A stretch of DNA of 64,000 bases, taken from Streptomyces luomodiensis. Lineage in GTDB: Bacteria > Actinomycetota > Actinomycetes > Streptomycetales > Streptomycetaceae. The translations under genes were made by a program, and so were the position numbers. Below the pieces are notes generated by a model. The model did not search any database, had not been told where the DNA came from, and saw nothing but the letters and a program-made list of their open reading frames with translations. The stretch lies in contig NZ_CP117522.1 in the NCBI RefSeq assembly GCF_031679605.1, forward strand, positions 7,006,001 through 7,070,000, in the 5' to 3' direction. This document shows, in pieces, positions 34,555 through 43,749 of the stretch (positions are counted from its first letter, which is position 1; each line of letters opens with the position of its first letter).

Positions 34555-36741
34555 GTGCTGTCGTTTGAAGACCTCCTGAACGCCTCTTTCAGTAAGTTGG
34601 ACGACGCGGTCGATGACTGGACCACCGTAGTCACGAAGCTGGAACGACTAGCCACGGGAGGTGCGCACCGCATGGCAAGCTTGGCTGAGCAGGCAAAATG
34701 GAAGGGGGAAAACGCCACGGTTACGAAGCCGTTCATCAAAAAGACGGCTAAGGAATTCAGCGACGCACATACTGAAGCGGTCAGTATTCGCAATATTCTG
34801 CGTGATGCTTGCACTTCCTTCAAGGAGGCTCAAAAGCGACTTCAGTCTTTGATCGATGACGCACCTGCGAACATGACCATCGACCCTTATGGGACTGTCG
34901 GTCACATTCGTTCTGACAGTCGATCCAAGGACAACAAGGACCCAGTGCCCACTGTTGAAGAGATTGAGCGCTATCAGGCTCGCATCGATAAGGTCCTGAA
35001 AGACGCCACCGAAGTAGATAAAGAAGTCGCCCGAGCTCTCCATACACTGGTCGACAAAAACCCGTATAATTTCGCGGACGTTCACTATGACTCACTTCGC
35101 GCCGCGGATACCAAGCTAGCTCTTGCCGACGCAAATGCTGCCTTGCGGCTTGTCCGTAAGTCTGGCCTGTCTAAAGAGGACTTGAGCAAGCTGGACAAGC
35201 TATTTGACCAGCACGCTAACGATAAGATTTTTGCGACTAGGTTCTATGGCCAGCTTGGCCCGGAGGAGGCATTGCGTTTCAATGCGAAGCTGGCTACCGG
35301 TGTAAGTCTTTACGGCGACTCGGGTGAAGTGAAAACGGCAGCCGATCTTCAGAAGCATCTCGGCACCACTCTGGCTGCTGCAACTCTGCACGTAGGAAAA
35401 GATGGCTACCTCGATTCCGAGTGGGTGGAGGGACTAAAAAAGGCTGGACATCAACGCATCGATATGCGGAGTGAAGGCTATTGGCAAGCCATTCCGTACG
35501 GATATCAATCCCTGGGCCCACTACTCAAAAGCGGAACCTTCGGCAAGGGTTTTCTTAAAGAATTAAACGCAGATATGCTCCAGATGGATAAGCAGCTACA
35601 TGGGAGGTGGCCATCGGCAAGTAACAATCAGTGGTATATCGACCTGTCTAACGACTTGCGGCACAGTAAGTTTACTGGACAAGATCCAATAGTGGGACTT
35701 CTCGATGCCAATTCAAGATGCCCCGAGGGTGCGGAGGGCCTATTTAAAGACAAAAGTGACCTAAATCACCTATTGAAGAGTTCTGTCGAGGGCGGACAAC
35801 GTTCGGACGTACTCGGGCATGCACTCGAAACCGCCGTGTATGGATACCGGTATGATCAAGTACCACCGGCTACTGCGCCCGAGCACACGGGCGCTCAGAC
35901 GCGGATCATGAAGAATATCATCGACGCGATTTCCAAAGATGCTTCTCTGGTCAACACAGAGATCGGTGATAGCTTCGGCCATATGGCCGCCGCCTACATG
36001 CCGGAAATTAATCGATCGGTGGCAGGTCCCGGAGTATTTTCCACTGAACAAATCTTTCCCACCGGCGACAAGACGGACGTTACTTTTCTCGAATCTGACG
36101 TTCATCGGTTCCTATACGCGTTGGCTAGGGACCCAGAGGCTTACGCCGCAGTCACGTACGCACAAAATGCCTATGCGAGTAATGCGATCGAGTACCGGCT
36201 GGCGCATCCCGAAGAGTTTGAAGGAAAGCCCGAGGAAGCGGTGAAGCTCATAGCCGAGAATACCGGCCATATCCAGGGAATTCTAGGCCATTCTCGTGCG
36301 GATGCAGCAAAGGCGGATCAACTTGCTGCTGACGAGGCGACCAATGAGGCGTTCAAGACACAGTCCGATTGGTTCAAAACCATGGCATCAGCCGGAATCT
36401 CGACAGCGGCAGCAGCCTATCCGCCAACTTCAGCCGTTGGTGCCACACTTGGCTCCATTGGAAGCGCCTTTGGCTCCAGCGCAGTGGGACAAGTGATCGA
36501 TAATATCTATTCTGGGCGGGAAGTGGATGGAATGGATCAGGCGGTTTACCGCGTGAGTCACGATCTGGATAACACCAAAAATTCAACCATCAGCGCTACT
36601 CAGTGGGCCGGACAGGCTGCTATTGCCGCGCATGATGCGCCAATAAAGAGGGGAACGATGGATTTGATTATCGGGGAAGGCGTAAAGGAGGGCTGGAGCT
36701 GGTCGGATACCGCTCTGGATGACTACCAGAACCGTCCGTAA
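34555..36741 (+). CDS. Large WXG-containing protein, candidate T7SS substrate
   Basis: Product of 728 aa; no family recognised with confidence. The GTG at 34555 is preferred because AGGAG at 34545-34549 is correctly spaced; a GTG at 34549 overlaps that site. Residues 1-100 are helical with W49-K-G51 in AKWKGENATV, like a WXG100 head. A long, mainly helical body follows with no enzyme motif I can name. Near 630-670 lies a small-residue stretch (AGISTAAAAYPPTSAVGATLGSIGSAFGSS) that could enter a membrane. It contains a TTA codon at codon 337, rare in Streptomyces, and is AT-rich. A secreted effector or structural substrate is the best guess. Confidence 0.7.
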   Translation: MLSFEDLLNASFSKLDDAVDDWTTVVTKLERLATGGAHRMASLAEQAKWKGENATVTKPFIKKTAKEFSDAHTEAVSIRNILRDACTSFKEAQKRLQSLIDDAPANMTIDPYGTVGHIRSDSRSKDNKDPVPTVEEIERYQARIDKVLKDATEVDKEVARALHTLVDKNPYNFADVHYDSLRAADTKLALADANAALRLVRKSGLSKEDLSKLDKLFDQHANDKIFATRFYGQLGPEEALRFNAKLATGVSLYGDSGEVKTAADLQKHLGTTLAAATLHVGKDGYLDSEWVEGLKKAGHQRIDMRSEGYWQAIPYGYQSLGPLLKSGTFGKGFLKELNADMLQMDKQLHGRWPSASNNQWYIDLSNDLRHSKFTGQDPIVGLLDANSRCPEGAEGLFKDKSDLNHLLKSSVEGGQRSDVLGHALETAVYGYRYDQVPPATAPEHTGAQTRIMKNIIDAISKDASLVNTEIGDSFGHMAAAYMPEINRSVAGPGVFSTEQIFPTGDKTDVTFLESDVHRFLYALARDPEAYAAVTYAQNAYASNAIEYRLAHPEEFEGKPEEAVKLIAENTGHIQGILGHSRADAAKADQLAADEATNEAFKTQSDWFKTMASAGISTAAAAYPPTSAVGATLGSIGSAFGSSAVGQVIDNIYSGREVDGMDQAVYRVSHDLDNTKNSTISATQWAGQAAIAAHDAPIKRGTMDLIIGEGVKEGWSWSDTALDDYQNRP

Positions 36742-37412
36742 TGGCTTTGGTGCGAGGATTCTGCATGCTTAGATTTGGCAGCCTTTCGCGGCGCGCAGTA
36801 ATATTCGTGGTGTCGTTCCTGCTGGTTGTCACTATTTCAATCGGTGTCATCGTCTACACCTTTCTTTTTCAGAAGGACGGGCTGCAAACATTGCCCAGGG
36901 AGGTTTGTAAGGGGAGTGTCTCTCGTTCTCTCGTCCAGAAGATCCTTAAGGACACTGAAAGTGTCGACTTGAGGAATGGGCAATCTTCTCCGGACTCGTT
37001 CTTTCGGTTTACATGCTCCGCGTTCACGCATGAGAAATCCGGCCTTATCGTGGAGGCCAGGATTCGCGATACGGGGATAGAAGGGTGGCGTGAATGGGAG
37101 CATACCCAAGGGGAAGCTGAAAAGGGAAGGTCGATCCAATTTCATATTGGAAGCGGTGTGGTGATTTCTTGGCCGCGTAGGTCAAGTTTGTATCTTAAAT
37201 GCAATCCCTCGCTGGAGGAAGATAATCCCGTAGAAGCGTATGCTCTAGTTGTTGTGGCCAGCCTTCAAGGTGATATGCGTATCGACGGGAATTCCCTTCG
37301 GCAATCCGTCGCTGAAGTCACTTTGCAGATGGCGCGGTATGCACAAAGAGCCGTGAAGTGCGAAGACAGTCCCTATCTTCCTGCCCCGTCCAACCAACCT
37401 GTCCCGCTCTGA
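36741..37412 (+). CDS. Single-pass membrane protein next to the large WXG gene
   Basis: Product of 223 aa. The ATG shares a base with the stop of the preceding gene, suggesting coupling; an alternative ATG at 36765 would remove 8 residues. A membrane helix lies at about 19-43 (AVIFVVSFLLVVTISIGVIVYTFLF). The remainder is an outside-facing domain with three cysteines (VCKGS, FTCSAF, LKCNPS) and a fourth in VKCEDS. No family recognised. Coupling to the large WXG gene makes an immunity-like or receptor role conceivable. AT-rich codons. Confidence 0.65.
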   Translation: MALVRGFCMLRFGSLSRRAVIFVVSFLLVVTISIGVIVYTFLFQKDGLQTLPREVCKGSVSRSLVQKILKDTESVDLRNGQSSPDSFFRFTCSAFTHEKSGLIVEARIRDTGIEGWREWEHTQGEAEKGRSIQFHIGSGVVISWPRRSSLYLKCNPSLEEDNPVEAYALVVVASLQGDMRIDGNSLRQSVAEVTLQMARYAQRAVKCEDSPYLPAPSNQPVPL

Positions 37413-37528
37413 CTCTGGATCGGCAATAAAGCCTTACACGCTCACTGCTGGCTTCGGAATCCGGTGACGCTTACTGTAAGAAACTCGCGCGGCAAGCACT
37501 GAAGAAGCGTCCAGTTTGTTCCCCGCGC

Positions 37529-38122
37529 TCAGCCTTCAGACTGATCCATGATCCGTCGGAGAAAATGGAGCCAGAAACGACGGACGTCATCATCCGCAAA
37601 ATCCGGGATCCTGCAACGGGCCAGAACAGTCGGGAATTCAGCTACAACGCGCAGGTGCTTGGGGCGTCCTCGATACCACCAACGAGAAGGAGCGGCCAGC
37701 AGCGCGACCTTCTCGTCCATTGCCGCAATCAGGCGCTCAGGATCAGGCGCCTGGCTGTACCAGGCGAGGAGAAGCTGACCAGCTGTGGCGTTCCAGTTGC
37801 CGTCGAAGGCGCGATCCAAGCCCAGTCGTGGGAATTCAGCCTTGCGTGCACGGATGGCATTTTTCTTGTGTTTCCGCTGTTTGATCTGCTGCGACGTAAC
37901 GCCGTCTAGGAGCGTGATCAGCAGTAGAGGAAAGAACAAGATGGTCGCGCAGCCTGTAAGAAAGTAAGGCAACGGTTTGCGGCGCTGCCTCAGGCGTCCT
38001 CCACCAGATGCTTTATGTACATCTTGCGGCGGGGTTGGGATGGGTGCTGCCAGCTGGCACCATGTGGCCGAGGCCAACTTCGCGCCTGTCAGCTCGCTGG
38101 CCCGCTCCAGAAATCGATCCAT
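37529..38122 (-). CDS. Membrane protein of unknown function
   Basis: Product of up to 197 aa; the start is uncertain because no clear ribosome site precedes the ATG at 38122. A hydrophobic segment lies at about 52-73 (PYFLTGCATILFFPLLLITLLDG), followed by basic residues and a soluble domain rich in Trp and Arg (WWYRGRPKHLRVVAEFPTVLARC). No family recognised. It converges on the preceding membrane-protein gene with a 116-bp gap in which no terminator is obvious. Composition is intermediate between the AT-rich cargo genes and the genome norm. Confidence 0.5.
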   Translation of the reverse strand: MDRFLERASELTGAKLASATWCQLAAPIPTPPQDVHKASGGGRLRQRRKPLPYFLTGCATILFFPLLLITLLDGVTSQQIKQRKHKKNAIRARKAEFPRLGLDRAFDGNWNATAGQLLLAWYSQAPDPERLIAAMDEKVALLAAPSRWWYRGRPKHLRVVAEFPTVLARCRIPDFADDDVRRFWLHFLRRIMDQSEG

Positions 38123-38275
38123 CGCCGTCTTGCTTGTCGATAGGAATTTCTGTCGGCCTGATCTTTACGAATCCTTGGTCACTCGGACAACCAGCCCAGC
38201 GGGATCGCCATCCAGGACAGTCGCACCGTGAACCAGGTACTGGTGCGAGGGAGGCAGCTCCCTCTCCATCTCATG

Positions 38276-38902
38276 TCAGTATTCTCTGTCGAGGTCGGTA
38301 CCTGCGGGCGCGCGGTAACAAGCGGAGACCACCGTGACGCTGATCATGGTGTCGCCGCTGGCGGTCTTTCTCAGAGCTGTGAAGTGAGCCGCAAACTTTT
38401 CTGTTTTGTTCTCCGCGAGTATCTCGGATGACTGTGCCTTGCTGTGTGATTTCCCATCCTTCACGATGTGCCAGTCGTGGTCAGGAAGTCGATTGCGTAG
38501 ATTATTCATACCTTGGAGTAGTTCCTCCTCGGTGATGTCGTAAACCGACCATGGGTGACGAGTCGCGTACAGCTCTGCGGATGCGGGTGCGTCTTCGCAT
38601 GTAGAGATGCTTGGGCCGGGTTCTGTTAACTTTCCGTGGACTCCAATAATTTTCACCAGCTGACCGGAAACATCCCTGGCCTTTTTCCGGGCCTCATCAA
38701 CATCGAGGGCGGCGGGCTTGTACCCGATCTTGCCGGTGTCGGACTTACTGACTCCCGAGCAGCCCGCATTGGTCAGTCCGATCACGCAGGTGGCGAGGAG
38801 TGCTGAGATAAGGCCTCGCCGTGATATTTTCAGTTTCAACTTTGTTTTAATCCTTCGTGGCTTGCGTACAGTTCTCTGTTGGGTATTTGCTTGGCTTGTC
38901 AA
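38276..38902 (-). CDS. Putative lipoprotein
   Basis: Product of 208 aa. A basic N-terminus, rich in Lys/Arg, leads into a hydrophobic core and the lipobox T-N-A-G-C at 44-48, so the mature protein should start at C48 and be lipid-anchored outside the membrane. The mature part is polar, with ARKKARDVSGQLVKIIGVHGKL and a Cys pair (STCEDA, SACYRA). A TTA leucine codon lies at codon 92 (38627-38629). No family recognised. It borders EccC2 and shares the AT-rich composition of the cargo region. Confidence 0.65.
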   Translation of the reverse strand: MTSQANTQQRTVRKPRRIKTKLKLKISRRGLISALLATCVIGLTNAGCSGVSKSDTGKIGYKPAALDVDEARKKARDVSGQLVKIIGVHGKLTEPGPSISTCEDAPASAELYATRHPWSVYDITEEELLQGMNNLRNRLPDHDWHIVKDGKSHSKAQSSEILAENKTEKFAAHFTALRKTASGDTMISVTVVSACYRAPAGTDLDREY

Positions 38903-39187
38903 AGTTTAAGAATTTTTTCCGATGGTCTTGTGATAAGCGGCGTCTGTGCCGTGATGCGAGCGTCGTAGTCCTCGTTGGGCAGTCCCAAAGGGAAGCATCG
39001 CATCCCACCCAAATATCGCCGTCGCGCTCAATCCGGCAAGCTCTCCGCTGAGAGGCACTTGCCTGCTCAGGGGACGGCCGCGGACCAGACGTGCCTCTCG
39101 TTGACGTCAAGGCCGTCTACGTGGCCACGATGTCATCGGACGGCAAGGTTGCCATCAGTTCTGGTGTCTCACCGCTTGCCATCGCGT

Positions 39188-42100
39188 TCATGGTCTGTCC
39201 AGTTCGTCGCCCAGCCAGCCCAGTTGGATCAGTGAGGGGCCGCCTCTGCGGGTGATCAGGGTGCCGCGGCCCGGGGGGAGGCGGCGGGGGCGGGTGGTGC
39301 CGAGGAGGTCGCCTTCGGCGGGGTCGCCCGAAAGGATGATGCCTTGGGCGCCGAGTTCCTTGATGCGTTGCATGAAGGGCTCGTACGAGGAGCGGGAGGC
39401 GCCGGCCGTGTTGCGGGCGATGATGAGGCGGACGCCTACGTCGCGGGCGTAGGGCAGGGCGTTCGTCAGGAAGTCGAGGGGGTTGCCGCCGCTCGTCGCG
39501 ACCAGTTCGTAGTCGTCGATGAGGATGAAGAACAGAGGGCCGCTCCACCAGCTGCGGGTGCGGAGTTGCTGGGGGGTGACGTCCGGGCCGGGGGCTCGGT
39601 GTGCCATCAGGGCGCTCAGGGCGTCCATGTGCATGTCGAGTGCCGGGGCGGCTGGAGCGTATTCCAGGAGGTGGGACTCCGGTACGGCCTCCAGGAGGGT
39701 GCGGCGGTAGTCACCGACGATGATGCGCGCCTCGTCGGGGGTGTAGCGCTCGGCGATCTGCCGGGCCAGCAGGCGCAGCAGGGAGGTCTTGCCGGATTCG
39801 CTTTCGCCGAAGACCACGAAGAAGGGGTCGGTGTCGAAGTCGATGAAGACCGGCTCCATGCGGTCTTCGTCGATGCCGATCGGCAGGCCGAGGTGCGGGT
39901 GTTCGAAGCTCTTGGGGAGCTGATCGGCGGGGAGTTCGCGCGGGAGCACGCGGACCTCGGGGGCGCGCGCGCCGGTCCAGTGGGTGTTCACGGCGCGGAC
40001 CAGGGCGGCTGTCGCGCGGGCGGAGCCGGTCGGTGCCGGCCAGGTCGGCTCCGGGCCGGTTGATCCCGGTCCGGTCGGCATCGGTACCGGCGTGGGGGAG
40101 GCGGCCGTGGCGGCCGTGGCGGCCGTGGCCGGCTCTGTCGACGGTGGCGCGTCGGTCGTTGGCCCGTCCGCCTCCGCCCGTAGGGCGCCGTCGACCCGCG
40201 GCTGCGCGGCCAGGAAGTGGAGCCGTTCGGGGATCTGGCCGCGGCCCGGTACGCCGACGGGGACGTTGGCTGCGACCTTACGGTCGAAGTCGGAGTCCAG
40301 GGGGTCGCCGAGACGGAGTTCGAGACGGTTCATGAACTGGTCTTTCAGCGCCGCCCGTACCTCCATGTACCGGGTGGCCGACAGCACCAGGTGGACGCCA
40401 TGGCCCAGCCCTCGCGTCGCGAGGTCCATGACGATGCCCTCGAACAGCTCGTACTCCTGCTTGAAGGTGCCCCAGCCGTCGATGACCAAGAAGACATCTC
40501 CCCGGACCTCGTCGGGGAGCTCGCCCGCCGCCCGCCGCTTGCGGTAGGTGGCGATGGAGTCGATGCCGTGCGTGCGGAAGAGCTCTTCGCGGTGGGTCAG
40601 CACGCCGGTGACCTCGGCGATCGTACGGCGTACCCGGTCCGGGTCGAGACGTGTGGCCACTCCGCCGACATGGGGCAGGTCCGCGATCGCGCTCAGGCCC
40701 CCGCCGCCGAAGTCCAGGCAGTAGAACTGCACCTCGTGCGGGGTGTGGGTCAGGGCGAAGGACGCGATGAGCGTGCGCAGCAGGCTGGATTTACCGGACT
40801 GTGGGCCGCCCACCACCAGCAGATGGCCCGCGGCGTCCGAGAAGTCGCGGTAGAGGATCTCGCGGCGCTGCTCGAAGGGCTTGTCGACCAGCCCGACCGG
40901 GACCACCAGCCCGCCCGAACCGGCGTAGTCCGGCGGATGCAGACCACGCGCCGGCGAGACGGCCAGCGGGGGCAGCAGTTCGTCGAGGGCGGGGGAGGTG
41001 TCCAAGGGCGGGGGCCACACCTCGTGCGCGGCCGGACCCTGATCCTCCAGCCGCCGGACGATGACGTCCAGCACGGTGTCCGACCGCGCGTCGTCCGTGA
41101 GACCCGGAGCGGCGGAGGGGGCGGGCACGGAGTAGGAGAGGGGCACCGGAGCGGCCGTGAACAGTGCCGGTCGGCGGTCCAGCCGCAGTGAGCCGCCCGA
41201 TCCGTCGTCCGTCACCGGCTCGGCGGTGCGGTACGGACCCGAGACGTATGCCGCCTTGAAGCGCACCATCTCGTCCGTACCGAACTTCAGATAGCCGGAG
41301 CCGGGGAGTGACGGCAAATGGTGGGCGTCCGGCACGACCAGCACGGCGCGCGACTCCGTGGCGGAGAAGGTGCGCAGGCCGAGTCGGTACGACAGATAGG
41401 TGTCCAGACCGCGGAGCCGCCCCTCCTCCAGCCGCTGGGTGGCCAGCAGCAGATGGACGCCGAGCGACCGGCCGATGCGGCCGATCTGGAGGAACATCTC
41501 GATGAAGTCGGGCTTGGCGCTCAGCAGTTCGCTGAACTCATCGATGATCAGGACGAGGGAGGGGAGTGGCTCCAGCGGCGCACCCGCGGTCCGCGCCCGT
41601 TCGTAGTCGTGGACGTTGGCGTAGTTGCCCGCCGCGCGCAGCAGCTCCTGGCGGCGTTGCAGCTCGCCCCGGATCGAGTCCTCCATGCGGTCCACGAGCG
41701 TGAGGTCGTCCGCGAGGTTGGTGATGACCGCCGAGACATGGGGCAGGCCGGCCATACCGGTGAAGGTGGCACCGCCCTTGAAGTCCGCGAGGACGAAGTT
41801 GAGCTGCGCGGAGGAGTGGGTGACGGCGAGGGCCAGGACCAGCGTGCGCAGCAGCTCGGACTTTCCCGACCCGGTCGCACCCACGCACAGACCGTGCGGG
41901 CCCATCCCGCCCTGTGCCGCCTCCTTCAGGTCCAGCATCACCGGTTCGCCGTCTTCGCCGACCCCGATGGGGACGCGTAACCGCTCGCTCGCCATGCGGG
42001 GCCGCCAGGTACGGGCCACGTCCACGGAGGCCGCGTCGCCGAGGTCCAGCAGATCGGTGAAGTCCAGCTCGGCCAGGAGCGGCTCGTCGTTGTCCCCGGC

Positions 42101-43423
42101 GCCGACGCGCAGTGGCGCGAGCTGGCGGGCCAGGGCCTCGGCCGCCGCCACGGAGAGCACGTCCGGCTCGCCCTCGTAGACCAGTCCGGCGGCGGACTCC
42201 AGGAACAGCCTTCCGGGGCGTACGTCGATCGACAGGCTGCCGCGCAGCTCGTCCAGTTCGCCCGGCACCACCTCGGCGACCGTGACGCCCTGGATGCCGT
42301 CCGCGCCGGCCAGCAGGGAGTCCGGCGGGACGGTGCCGCCGTCCAGCACGACGAGAAGGTGGGGGGCGTCCAGGACCGGCGGTCCGTCGGGGTCGAACCG
42401 GGGGCGCTCGGCGAGCGAGCGGCCGGCGCCACCCAAGCCGTCCGAGCGGCCGGGGCCACCCAAGCCACCGGGGCCACCCAAGCCACCCGAGCCGCCGAAG
42501 CCGCCCGGCCCGTCCGTTCCGCCCGCCCTGACGGCGCCGTTCACCGCCAACAGCTCCTCCAGCTCGCCCGCGTCCCGGCAGAACAGCCGCCGGGTGCCCG
42601 CCCCGTCCAGCGTTCCGGGGACTTGGGAGTGCGGCAGCCACTTCGTCCATTCCCAGCGCTCGACCGCCTCCCGGCCGTCCACCAGGACCGCCACGGCCAG
42701 GTCCTCCGGCGAGTGGAGGGTGGCCAGCTGGCACACCAGCGCGCGTGCCGTGCCCTGGGCCGTGGCCGCGTCGCCGGACACCGTGAAGTGGTAGAAGCGG
42801 CGCAACGACACCGCGACCGGCAGCCCGTCCACCGCGCCGTGCAGCACCAGGAACCTCTGCATCGCACCCGCCGTCAGCGGCTCCAGCTCCTCGATCAACG
42901 CCGTGGTGGGGGCCACCAGAGGCGTCGACAGCTGCTGGGGACCGACCCCGACGCGGACCTGGCCGAAGTCCTCGTCGCCGACCCGGCGTTCCCACACCCG
43001 GCTGCCCTCGGCGGCCACCGCCCAGAGCTGGTCGGGCGCGGGATGCAGATAGTGCAGCACCTCGAGCTGCGCGCGGGCCGTACGGTGGACACCGCTGCGC
43101 ATCTGCGCGAGGTACTTCAGGTAGTCGCGGCGCAGGCCCGCCGCCCGGCCCTCCGTGCCGCGCCGGAAACGCACGATCTGGGCGACGACGGTCGCGAGGG
43201 TCGAGGCCAGCATCATCCAGCCCATGACGCGCATGAACGGACCCGCGCCCGAGTTGAAGAAGTAGACCATCGACCCGCCCATGCCGAGCAGGGGCACCAA
43301 CTGGGTCAGCAGACCTTGCCGTTCGTCGCGCGGCAGCTCGGGGGGCGCGCTCAGTTCGACTTCGTCCGTGGGCACGGTCGGCGGCAGCGCCCGGGGCGGA
43401 CGCTTGACGACAATCTGGCTCAC
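39188..43423 (-). CDS. eccC: Second type VII secretion ATPase EccC
   Basis: Product of 1411 aa, a full-length paralogue of the EccC at 23877. The GTG at 43423 gives MSQIVVKRPPRALPP, matching the first copy. Two membrane helices lie at about 41-57 and 63-83. Walker A motifs are GATGSGKS (about 518), GGPQSGKS (about 873) and GESESGKT (about 1208); Walker B reads IIDEFSEL, VIDGW and LIDDYE, again with one catalytic glutamate. It is longer because of a Gly/Pro-rich insertion of about 35 residues near 335 and an Ala/Thr/Pro-rich one near 1105. All motifs are intact, so it should be active. No EccB, EccD or EccE accompanies it. Confidence 0.95.
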   Translation of the reverse strand: MSQIVVKRPPRALPPTVPTDEVELSAPPELPRDERQGLLTQLVPLLGMGGSMVYFFNSGAGPFMRVMGWMMLASTLATVVAQIVRFRRGTEGRAAGLRRDYLKYLAQMRSGVHRTARAQLEVLHYLHPAPDQLWAVAAEGSRVWERRVGDEDFGQVRVGVGPQQLSTPLVAPTTALIEELEPLTAGAMQRFLVLHGAVDGLPVAVSLRRFYHFTVSGDAATAQGTARALVCQLATLHSPEDLAVAVLVDGREAVERWEWTKWLPHSQVPGTLDGAGTRRLFCRDAGELEELLAVNGAVRAGGTDGPGGFGGSGGLGGPGGLGGPGRSDGLGGAGRSLAERPRFDPDGPPVLDAPHLLVVLDGGTVPPDSLLAGADGIQGVTVAEVVPGELDELRGSLSIDVRPGRLFLESAAGLVYEGEPDVLSVAAAEALARQLAPLRVGAGDNDEPLLAELDFTDLLDLGDAASVDVARTWRPRMASERLRVPIGVGEDGEPVMLDLKEAAQGGMGPHGLCVGATGSGKSELLRTLVLALAVTHSSAQLNFVLADFKGGATFTGMAGLPHVSAVITNLADDLTLVDRMEDSIRGELQRRQELLRAAGNYANVHDYERARTAGAPLEPLPSLVLIIDEFSELLSAKPDFIEMFLQIGRIGRSLGVHLLLATQRLEEGRLRGLDTYLSYRLGLRTFSATESRAVLVVPDAHHLPSLPGSGYLKFGTDEMVRFKAAYVSGPYRTAEPVTDDGSGGSLRLDRRPALFTAAPVPLSYSVPAPSAAPGLTDDARSDTVLDVIVRRLEDQGPAAHEVWPPPLDTSPALDELLPPLAVSPARGLHPPDYAGSGGLVVPVGLVDKPFEQRREILYRDFSDAAGHLLVVGGPQSGKSSLLRTLIASFALTHTPHEVQFYCLDFGGGGLSAIADLPHVGGVATRLDPDRVRRTIAEVTGVLTHREELFRTHGIDSIATYRKRRAAGELPDEVRGDVFLVIDGWGTFKQEYELFEGIVMDLATRGLGHGVHLVLSATRYMEVRAALKDQFMNRLELRLGDPLDSDFDRKVAANVPVGVPGRGQIPERLHFLAAQPRVDGALRAEADGPTTDAPPSTEPATAATAATAASPTPVPMPTGPGSTGPEPTWPAPTGSARATAALVRAVNTHWTGARAPEVRVLPRELPADQLPKSFEHPHLGLPIGIDEDRMEPVFIDFDTDPFFVVFGESESGKTSLLRLLARQIAERYTPDEARIIVGDYRRTLLEAVPESHLLEYAPAAPALDMHMDALSALMAHRAPGPDVTPQQLRTRSWWSGPLFFILIDDYELVATSGGNPLDFLTNALPYARDVGVRLIIARNTAGASRSSYEPFMQRIKELGAQGIILSGDPAEGDLLGTTRPRRLPPGRGTLITRRGGPSLIQLGWLGDELDRP

Positions 43424-43749
43424 CGGGCGGTCAGTCCCCCTTCTGTGGTCTCCCGTGCTGGGAGCGAGATGTCCCAAGGCGTCGCTCGGTACTCCGGCGA
43501 CGCGATCCCCCGAACTCGGTGAGCCTACCGACACGTGCTGTCACCATGCGGTGCCGCCCCGGCGTGTCGTGAGCATGAACAGGAAATCGTCACCGCGCCA
43601 AGGGTGGGTTCCCGGGTGGGTCCCTGCGTCGTGCGGCCACGGATCCGGGGGCCGGGGACGGAGCGTCCGGTGATACAAAGATTTCCTGCTCCCGGAAGGT
43701 CTTCGCCCAGCGAGGTCTTCCAACGGACTCGCCGAAGAGGTAAGTGCTG
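43424..43749. other. 326-bp divergent intergenic region
   Basis: This gap lies between EccC2 (minus) and a beta-propeller gene (plus). I see no gene, tRNA or convincing terminator. GATACAAAG near 43672-43680 is a possible -10 for the propeller gene, without a clear -35. Promoters for both flanking genes must lie here. Confidence 0.4.

Noticed and set aside
31620..39100. Insertion sequence or prophage as source of the AT-rich island
   Set aside because: No transposase, integrase, phage gene, terminal inverted repeat or tRNA-derived attachment site is visible.
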